A stretch of DNA of 34,195 nucleotides from DAOPJM01 sp035399665 (lineage in GTDB: Bacteria > Bacillota > Clostridia > Christensenellales > CAG-138): contig DAOPJM010000019.1 of NCBI GenBank assembly GCA_035399665.1, positions 1 through 34,195 of the forward strand, given 5' to 3'. Shown here in pieces: positions 28,998-34,195 of this stretch (position 1 is its first letter; each line of letters begins with the position of its first letter). The position numbers and the translations under genes were made by a program. The notes beneath the pieces are model-generated. The model ran no database searches, was not told where the DNA came from, and worked only from the letters and a program-made list of their open reading frames with translations.

Positions 28998-29401
28998 GCG
29001 CAGAATGTTTGAAAAACGTGCGATGCGCATGAACATTTAACGCGTGAGGACGAAGCGCCGGCGAATAATCAAATCACGGTGCGACCATGTAAGGCAATAA
29101 AACCCTCGCTCAGGATGACAACGGGGGTTAATTGCGAATACCAAATAGGTTTGAAAGGGGCTGTAACTTCCTTGTCATCCTGAGCTTGCGAAGGATCTTG
29201 GGGAAAACATGAAAGTCAAGGGGCGCTCACGGCGGGAACAACTTATCCCGCGGGGGAGCGTTTCCTATCCCCTATAAGTCTGCTTCAAGATCCTTCGTCG
29301 CATTGCTCCTCAGGATGACAGCGGGGGCGGGCTGGCGGAGCATAATTGCATGACAGCAGGCGCGGGGCGGCGCCCCACGGCATCCCATCAGCTTATTGCC
29401 T
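28998..29401. other. Intergenic region with repeats upstream of dnaA
   Basis: No gene. It holds a partial repeat (29106-29127, CTCAGGATGACAACGGGGG), MITE-like copy 3 (29174-29319) and a unit of the left-edge repeat family (29334-29370). In many Bacillota this position holds rpmH and rnpA, which are absent here. No DnaA-box cluster was seen on this side of dnaA. Confidence 0.65.
29174..29319. repeat. MITE-like palindromic element, copy 3 (146 bp)
   Basis: Ends GTCATCCTGAG (29174-29184) and CTCAGGATGAC (29309-29319), inner arms GAAGGATCTTG / CAAGATCCTTC. Relative to copy 1 the core is inverted: the sequence of GTCAAGGGGCGCTCACGGCG ... TTATCCCGCGGGGGAGCG is the reverse complement of copy 1's CGCTCCCCC ... 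CCCGCCGTG core. Same family, opposite orientation. Confidence 0.88.
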
Positions 29402-29926
29402 TTATTGCTTACAGCCGTATTTGACGGGGTCGAACTCGCTTTTGAGGAGCGAGTATATAATCTGATCCAGCCTGCCCCTGTCGGTATTATCGCTTTGGCG
29501 CAGGACGCCGTCACGGTGCATTCCGAGCTTCTCATAGAGGTGAATTCCTCTTATGTTGTCGGGGTAAACGTCGAGCCAGAAGCGGTTGATGCCGCATTGC
29601 GTGAACGCATATGTGATAAGCGCTTTCATAGCTTCCGTACCGTAGCCCTCGCCTTTGCGGTTGAGCGCGATGCGGCGAAGCTCGAACACGTCCGCCTTGC
29701 GGAAAAAGCGGATCAAGGCATAGCCGACACGCTCGCCGCTGGTTACGTCGTCCATCATCAATATGAGCTGGTCGGGGTCGGCAAGCTCAGAGAGGTGGTC
29801 GTCAAGGCTGCCCTGCCACAGGAAATCACGGTTGTCAGGGTGTCTTTCCATGGCCATAACAAAGGGAATATCATCGGGTCTTGCCTTGCGGTAGACAAGG
29901 CGGGTGGTGTGAAATGGGGTGAACAT
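29402..29926 (-). CDS. GNAT family N-acetyltransferase
   Basis: 174 aa, RimJ/RimL-like. Opens TTRLVYRKARPDDIPFV; acetyl-CoA-binding motif A around NRKGEGYGTEAMKALITYAF with the G-x-G-x-(G/A)-like loop; then RFWLDVYPDNIRGIHLYEKLGM, the characteristic Asn/Tyr segment. It probably acetylates a protein N-terminus or small-molecule amine; substrate unknown. ATG at 29926 with AGGAGAC SD, only 9 nt after the comF stop, so the two share a transcript. Confidence 0.9.
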   Translation of the reverse strand: MFTPFHTTRLVYRKARPDDIPFVMAMERHPDNRDFLWQGSLDDHLSELADPDQLILMMDDVTSGERVGYALIRFFRKADVFELRRIALNRKGEGYGTEAMKALITYAFTQCGINRFWLDVYPDNIRGIHLYEKLGMHRDGVLRQSDNTDRGRLDQIIYSLLKSEFDPVKYGCKQ

Positions 29927-29935
29927 ACAAGTCTC

Positions 29936-30622
29936 CTATTCGTAATCTCGTCTTATGGCGGCGCATATCGCGAAAACGCGCTTTGCGCCCGCCTGCTTAA
30001 GGGCGTAGGCGCAGCGCGAAAGCGTAGTTCCGGTAACGCAAAGGTCGTCCACTATCGCAACGGTCATTCCCTCGCAGAACGGGCTTGCCTCGAACACGTC
30101 AAAGCCCATGGAGGCGCGTTCAAGGGCGTCCTTGCTTTTCTGCTGCGGGGTGCGCTTGATCTTTCTGACCATGCGGCCAACGGAAGGTATGCCGTAAAGC
30201 ACGGACAGCTTTTGGCTAAGCTCCTCGGCCGGCGAAAAGCCGCCCTTGAGGAAGAAATCCATCGGATGCACGGGCACGGGTACAAGCAGCTCGACCCTCC
30301 ATTCATCGGGAATCTCGATATGCTCCGCGAAATAGCGAAAGTAGACGCTGTCGCCCTGCTTCATAAGCGAAACGGCAGGCCGCGTGTCGTAGTTGTAGCC
30401 CACAGCACAGACCGCGGAATCCACAAACGGGGGCATTTGCGCAAGATGAATCGGGTGCATAAGCTCGCGGCACTCGTCACACAGCCCCTCGGCGGTCAGT
30501 GGGCGGTAGCGTCTGCACAGCATACATCGATAGCCTGAGGGGAATAGGAGCTGTGAAAGCTGTATCGGCGGTCTGTCGTCTATGTTGACGGAGGACGCCC
30601 TTCGCCCGCACTTCTTTTGCAT
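29936..30622 (-). CDS. comF: ComF family protein (phosphoribosyltransferase-like)
   Basis: 228 aa. Zinc-ribbon CMLC (Cys33/36) and CDEC (Cys48/51), then a PRTase fold with PVPVHPMDFFLKGGFSPAEELSQ, QQKSKDALER and the PRPP-binding loop VAIVDDLCVTGTTLSRCA (about 188-204). ComF proteins take part in DNA uptake during transformation, at the inner face of the membrane with the ComFA helicase (absent here). Start: ATG at 30622 (MQKKCGRR). There is no SD; TATAAT (30634-30629) is only 6 nt away, so the mRNA is predicted to be leaderless. A GTG at 30646 would place the promoter in the gene. Confidence 0.9.
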   Translation of the reverse strand: MQKKCGRRASSVNIDDRPPIQLSQLLFPSGYRCMLCRRYRPLTAEGLCDECRELMHPIHLAQMPPFVDSAVCAVGYNYDTRPAVSLMKQGDSVYFRYFAEHIEIPDEWRVELLVPVPVHPMDFFLKGGFSPAEELSQKLSVLYGIPSVGRMVRKIKRTPQQKSKDALERASMGFDVFEASPFCEGMTVAIVDDLCVTGTTLSRCAYALKQAGAKRVFAICAAIRRDYE

Positions 30623-30628
30623 AGGGTC

Positions 30629-30637
30629 ATTATACCA
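30629..30637 (-). promoter_or_regulatory. Extended -10 promoter of comF, leaderless geometry
   Basis: Minus strand TGGTATAAT: consensus TATAAT (30634-30629) with TG one base ahead. After it come GACCCT and then the ATG at 30622, so transcription should start at or within 1-2 nt of the start codon. No clear -35 is seen at 16-19 bp. Confidence 0.7.
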
Positions 30638-30646
30638 TATAAACAC

Positions 30647-30842
30647 CGCCTATGCCGTCACCGCTCGATATTTTACAATGCAAACCCCCGCCTGATCACC
30701 GTCAAAGGTCTGAAAAGCGTTTGCGCCGGAATACCGTATACACTTAATGTGTTAGTATTTGTCGCAATTTCAAAGAACAGGCGAATGCATAATGACAACA
30801 AATATAAGCATTACGCTAATAAAGATTCTTTATAGAATTGTA
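30647..30842. other. AT-rich divergent intergenic region between comF and the amidase
   Basis: A 200-bp region, markedly more AT-rich from about 30720 than the neighbouring genes. No gene found; a 72-codon ORF crossing it lacks an SD and any coding character. It contains an AAAGA-T-TCTTT inverted repeat (near 30823-30833) that could bind a regulator of one or both divergent genes. Confidence 0.5.
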
Positions 30843-30871
30843 TTGATTTATTTACAAAACCTTGTTAAAAT
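30843..30871 (+). promoter_or_regulatory. Promoter of the amidase-arcAB operon, leaderless geometry
   Basis: TTGATT (30843-30848), 17-bp spacer, TAAAAT (30866-30871), followed by AGCCTT and the ATG at 30878. The start site is predicted at the A of the ATG. No SD precedes the ATG. Downstream genes arcA and arcB do have strong SDs. Confidence 0.78.
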
Positions 30872-30877
30872 AGCCTT

Positions 30878-31768
30878 ATGAAAAGGGTGATTGCGATAAT
30901 GCTGCTGTTGGCTGTGGGGCTCGGCCTTCTTGCCTGCGCAGTCACCGAGGAAAGCCCTGCGGCAGAATCACCCGCGCCCACCGAGCTTACGGTTACGTTC
31001 TCAACGTCAGCGCCGACCATGGAGCCGGTAACGCTTGTCATTGAATTGCCGACCGAGACCGCGCAGTCTGCGGCGCAAACCATGGTACCCACGTTTACAC
31101 CGGAGCCGACAGCGACGCCCGCGCCGCTTGCGGGCAAGGTTATCGGGCTTGACCCGGGGCATCAGCAGCGTTACGATCCCAACCCCGAACCCGTAGCGCC
31201 GGGGTCGTTAACGACAAAACAGAGGGTTGCGGGCGGAACACGCGGCATAGTTACGCGCATATATGAATACGAGGTCAACCTTCAGGTCGGGCTGCTGCTT
31301 CGCGACATGCTTGAGGAGGCGGGAGCGACGGTCATAATGACGCGAACGGTGAACGATGTTTGCATATCCAACATGGAGCGGGCGCTGCTCTTTAACGAGC
31401 ATATGGTTGACCTTGCCGTCAGGCTGCATTGCAACGGCAGTGACGACCACTCCAAGCACGGGGCGTTCATGCTTGTGCCGACCGAGGGCAGAACCGACTG
31501 GTACGAGCTGAACATAGAGGCTGCTCTGTGCATAATCCGCAGCTATTGTAAGACCACGGGCCTTACAATGCTCGCCGAAAGGGACGGCGGGCTTACCTAT
31601 CGATCGGAACAGACGGGCTTCAACTGGTGCAAACGACCCATAGTCAATATCGAGATGGGGCATCTCACCAACGCCGAGGACGAGGCGAAGCTTGTAGATC
31701 CGGAGTTTCAGAAGCTCATGGCCAAGGGTATTTACCTTGGCATATTAGAATTCTTCACAGGTGAATAA
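30878..31768 (+). CDS. Lipoprotein N-acetylmuramoyl-L-alanine amidase (Amidase_3)
   Basis: 296 aa. Lipoprotein signal with lipobox LGLLAC (Cys20), a Pro/Thr/Ala-rich spacer (21-85) resembling that of the lipoprotein at 18.5 kb (PTATP), then Amidase_3: VIGLDPGHQ (His95), EYEVNLQVGLLLRDMLEEAGATVIMTR (Glu130), VRLHCNGSDD (His184) and VNIEMGHLTNAEDEAKL (catalytic Glu259). All zinc ligands and the catalytic Glu are intact, so it should cleave the MurNAc-L-Ala bond, anchored outside the membrane. Starts at 30878 without SD, directly under its promoter. The arcA gene begins 9 nt after its stop. Confidence 0.93.
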   Translation: MKRVIAIMLLLAVGLGLLACAVTEESPAAESPAPTELTVTFSTSAPTMEPVTLVIELPTETAQSAAQTMVPTFTPEPTATPAPLAGKVIGLDPGHQQRYDPNPEPVAPGSLTTKQRVAGGTRGIVTRIYEYEVNLQVGLLLRDMLEEAGATVIMTRTVNDVCISNMERALLFNEHMVDLAVRLHCNGSDDHSKHGAFMLVPTEGRTDWYELNIEAALCIIRSYCKTTGLTMLAERDGGLTYRSEQTGFNWCKRPIVNIEMGHLTNAEDEAKLVDPEFQKLMAKGIYLGILEFFTGE

Positions 31769-31777
31769 GGAGGGAAT

Positions 31778-32998
31778 ATGACAAACCCCATCAGTGTACG
31801 TTCCGAAGTGGGAAAGCTGCGACAGGTGATGCTTCATCGCCCCGGCGAGGAGCTTGAGAACCTCATGCCTGAGTATCTCACGAGGCAGCTGTTTGACGAT
31901 ATACCCTATTTGGTACACGCCAAGCAGGAGCATGACGCCTTTGCCGATACCTTGAGAAAGTGCGGGGTCGAGGTGCTTTATCTGGACGAGCTGCTTGCGC
32001 AGGCCCTGACTGTCGGCAATGCCCGTGAGGAGATTATTTGGGAGTATGTCCGCGAGGCGAATATCAACGCTTCGGGCGCGGAGCAGGCGGTAAACGCTTA
32101 CCTTTCGTCCCTGCCCATACCCGAGCTTATCGCGACTATGGCGGGCGGCGTGCGCAAGTCCCAGCTTGACGGCGTTGAGCGCAGGCACCTTGTGGATTAT
32201 CTTGACGACCAGTACCCGTTCTATGTAGATCCCATGCCCAACCTTTATTTCACACGCGATCCCTTCTCCAATGTGGGGAGCGGCGTGCTGATTTCCAAGA
32301 TGGCCAACAATGTGCGCCAGCGCGAGACGCTGTTCGCAAAGTACATTTTCAAGTATCATCCCGTGTACAAGTGGGTCACAAAGTATCATGACCGCAACGA
32401 CGTCCATAACATCGAGGGCGGAGACGTGCTTGTTTTGACCTCCGACACCATCGCGATAGGTATGTCCGAGCGCACATCCGCGCAGGCGGTCGAGCTTATC
32501 GCCAACAGACTTATATGTGAAAAGACGGGCATTCGCCGTATAATCGCGCTGGATATACCTAAGCTCCGCGCATTTATGCATCTTGACACCGTTATGACCA
32601 TGGTGGACAGGGACGCCTTTGTCATTCACCCGAATATAAGAACCTCTATGCGTAGCTTTGTGCTGACCAAGAACAACGGACGTCTTGTCATACACGAATC
32701 CGAGCATGATGTGGCCGACGTCATGAAGGAGGCGCTGGGGCTTGACAATATTCGCTTTATTCGCTGCGGCGGCGGGTCGATAATCGACGCCGCAAGGGAG
32801 CAGTGGAACGACGGCGCGAACACGCTTGCCGTAGCTCCGGGCGAGGTAATAACCTATTCGCGCAACTATGTCACAAACCGAATACTGCGCGAAAATGGCA
32901 TAATCGTACACGAGATACCCTCCGCCGAGCTGTCAAGGGGCAGGGGCGGCCCGCGCTGCATGAGTATGCCGTTTATCAGAGACGCTATCGATAACTAA
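31778..32998 (+). CDS. arcA: Arginine deiminase
   Basis: 406 aa; hydrolyses L-arginine to L-citrulline and ammonia. Motifs: VMLHRPGEELENLMPE near the N-terminus, FTRDPFSNVG (substrate-binding Arg/Asp), EGGDVLVLTSDTIAIG, FMHLDTVMTMVD (catalytic His/Asp) and RGGPRCMSMP (nucleophile Cys394). Length is typical of the family. ATG at 31778 preceded by AAGGAGGGAAT. It follows the amidase by 9 nt and precedes arcB by 22 nt, forming an operon. Carbamate kinase and arginine/ornithine antiporter are not in the window, so the ADI pathway is only partly visible. Confidence 0.97.
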   Translation: MTNPISVRSEVGKLRQVMLHRPGEELENLMPEYLTRQLFDDIPYLVHAKQEHDAFADTLRKCGVEVLYLDELLAQALTVGNAREEIIWEYVREANINASGAEQAVNAYLSSLPIPELIATMAGGVRKSQLDGVERRHLVDYLDDQYPFYVDPMPNLYFTRDPFSNVGSGVLISKMANNVRQRETLFAKYIFKYHPVYKWVTKYHDRNDVHNIEGGDVLVLTSDTIAIGMSERTSAQAVELIANRLICEKTGIRRIIALDIPKLRAFMHLDTVMTMVDRDAFVIHPNIRTSMRSFVLTKNNGRLVIHESEHDVADVMKEALGLDNIRFIRCGGGSIIDAAREQWNDGANTLAVAPGEVITYSRNYVTNRILRENGIIVHEIPSAELSRGRGGPRCMSMPFIRDAIDN

Positions 32999-33020
32999 AT
33001 TTAGAAAGGAAACCGACACC

Positions 33021-34010
33021 ATGTTCCAAGGAAGAAGTTATTTGACACTGCTGGACTATACCCCCGATGAGATCCGCAAGCTATTGGATCTGTCACACCA
33101 AGTCAAGGCCGAGAAGCTCCGCCGTGAGTTTCCGCTGCGCCTGAAGAACCGCAACATCGTACTGCTGTTCGACAAGACCTCCACCCGCACACGCTGTGCG
33201 TTTGAGGTGGCCGGCTTTGACGAGGGCGCGAACGTCACCTTCCTCACCAACAGTCAGATGGGCAAGAAGGAGTCCCTTGAGGACACCGCCCGTGTTCTGG
33301 GACGTTTCTATGACGGCATCGAGTACCGCGGCTTCGAACAGCGCGTGGTCGAGCAGCTGGCGGCGTTTTCGGGCGTACCCGTGTGGAACGGACTTACAGA
33401 CCTGTATCACCCGACACAGGTGCTGGCCGATCTTATGACCATAGAGGAGCATGTAAAGAAGCCCTTGAATCAGGTTAAGTTCGTGTACGCGGGCGACGCA
33501 AGGAACAATATGGGCAACTCGCTTATGATAGGGTGCGCCAAGATGGGTATGCACTTTGTAGGGCTTGCCCCGCGTGAGCTGTTCCCCTCCGACGAGCTTG
33601 TGAAGGAGATGCGCGAGCTGGCCGCCACGACGGGCGGGCAGATTACCTTAACCGAGAGCATCGACGATGTTGAGGGCGCGGACGCTATTTACACCGACGT
33701 GTGGGTGTCTATGGGCGAGGAAGCGCACTTTGCGGAGCGCATAGCGCAGCTTCAGCCGTATAGGGTAACGATGGATATGCTTAAAAAGACCGGCAATCCC
33801 GATGTTGTATTCCTGCATTGCCTGCCCTCGTTCCACGATTTGGAGACAGCGGTGGGCCGTCAGATTCACGATCAGTACGGTCTGAACGAGATGGAGGTTT
33901 CGGACGAGGTGTTCCGCAGCAAGCACTCCGTGGTGTTTGATGAGGCGGAGAACCGTATGCACAGCATCAAGGCGGTTATGCTTGCAACCATGACGGATAT
34001 CTTGGACTAA
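33021..34010 (+). CDS. arcB: Ornithine carbamoyltransferase
   Basis: 329 aa; in the ADI context it phosphorolyses citrulline to ornithine and carbamoyl phosphate. Carbamoyl-phosphate loop STRTR (54-58), HPTQ (130-133), DAW-like segment YTDVWVSMGEE and HCLPSFHD near the C-terminus. The sequence SRTR/HPTQ/HCLP set separates it from aspartate carbamoyltransferase. ATG at 33021 with AGAAAGGAAA SD. Operon context favours the catabolic (arcB) over the biosynthetic (argF) role; the two cannot be told apart by motif alone. Confidence 0.96.
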   Translation: MFQGRSYLTLLDYTPDEIRKLLDLSHQVKAEKLRREFPLRLKNRNIVLLFDKTSTRTRCAFEVAGFDEGANVTFLTNSQMGKKESLEDTARVLGRFYDGIEYRGFEQRVVEQLAAFSGVPVWNGLTDLYHPTQVLADLMTIEEHVKKPLNQVKFVYAGDARNNMGNSLMIGCAKMGMHFVGLAPRELFPSDELVKEMRELAATTGGQITLTESIDDVEGADAIYTDVWVSMGEEAHFAERIAQLQPYRVTMDMLKKTGNPDVVFLHCLPSFHDLETAVGRQIHDQYGLNEMEVSDEVFRSKHSVVFDEAENRMHSIKAVMLATMTDILD

Positions 34011-34030
34011 CAAGAGAACAACAAGATGAG

Positions 34031-34053
34031 GGGAGGCCGCAAGGCCTCCCTTT
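34031..34053 (+). terminator. Terminator after arcB
   Basis: Perfect 8-bp stem GGGAGGCC (34031-34038) / GGCCTCCC (34043-34050) with a GCAA tetraloop and only TTT after it; a modest rho-independent terminator 21 nt after the arcB stop. Ends the amidase-arcAB operon, so no further arc genes follow directly. Confidence 0.75.
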
Positions 34054-34072
34054 GACGTGCGCGGAAGATGTA

Positions 34073-34195
34073 GTGATAGGGACGCTCCCCCGTGGGATAA
34101 GGATGGGCGAACGCCGTTCGCCCCTGCGCTTTAGTGATTGTCCCGCCTTTCGCCCCTGCATTTTAGTGATTGTCCCGCCGTGAGCGCCCCTTGAC
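34073..34195. repeat. MITE-like element, copy 4 (core with 32-bp tandem insert; runs off the window)
   Basis: The core GTGATAGGGACGCTCCCCC ... GTGGGATAAGG ... TTGTCCCGCCGTGAGCGCC is shared with copies 1 and 3. Between its two halves is an insert carrying a 32-bp tandem duplication (units beginning at 34119 and 34151, each with CGCCCCTGC and TTTAGTGATTGTCCCGCC). The element continues beyond the window edge, so its right terminal repeat is not seen. Confidence 0.8.

Noticed and set aside
30617..30835. 72-codon plus-strand ORF in the comF-amidase gap
   Set aside because: It starts inside comF, has no SD, crosses an AT-rich promoter region and has no recognisable coding character.
31745..32911. 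Minus-strand ORF of 388 codons
   Set aside because: Antisense to arcA, which carries all arginine deiminase motifs; His/Val/Arg-rich shadow composition.

Overview
The window looks like a piece of a GC-rich Bacillota (Clostridia-type) chromosome centred on the replication origin. Evidence: a dnaA-dnaN pair with a DnaA-box cluster and DnaA-trio in the B. subtilis order, a perfect B. subtilis-type parS site about 4 kb away, strong AGGAGG ribosome binding sites on nearly all genes, and anaerobe-style amino acid catabolism (arginine deiminase; multi-subunit flavin/Fe-S amine dehydrogenase). It resembles an uncultivated gut lineage, but I cannot place it below class.

Layout. (1) 115-11819, minus strand: fifteen intact, tightly packed phage-like genes, read from 11819 down to 115: baseplate/fibre protein, repeat fibre, small ORF, NlpC/P60 endolysin, holin, TerS, TerL, portal, small scaffold-like protein, N4-gp56-type capsid, small ORF, adaptor, propeller-like hub and two unknown proteins. 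No integrase, repressor, replication gene or maturation protease is present, and host-type repeats lie at both edges. (2) 12157-17165, minus: a four-subunit flavin/Fe-S dehydrogenase behind a P5C/glutamate-semialdehyde dehydrogenase, best read as a proline-to-glutamate pathway. (3) 17345-18933, minus: a secreted NlpC/P60-like protein and a lipoprotein, downstream of gapdh (19000-20013). (4) 20539-25793, minus: an overlapping operon encoding an RlmI-like methyltransferase, a tandem double RluA-type pseudouridine synthase, TcdA (containing parS), a phosphohexomutase and a membrane-anchored lamin-tail-domain protein. (5) 26225-28942, minus: dnaN, oriC, dnaA. (6) 29402-30622, minus: GNAT and comF. 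(7) 30878-34010, plus: lipoprotein amidase, arcA, arcB.

Intergenic spaces at 20.2, 26.0, 29.2 and 34.1 kb carry copies of one palindromic MITE-like repeat family. Shorter repeats flank the phage cassette, and a 60-bp tandem repeat lies inside it. The most unusual items are the phage cassette without integration or replication genes (a candidate gene-transfer-agent-like or domesticated element), the fused double pseudouridine synthase, and two back-to-back genes (comF and the amidase) whose -10 boxes sit exactly 6 nt before the ATG, which predicts leaderless mRNAs.
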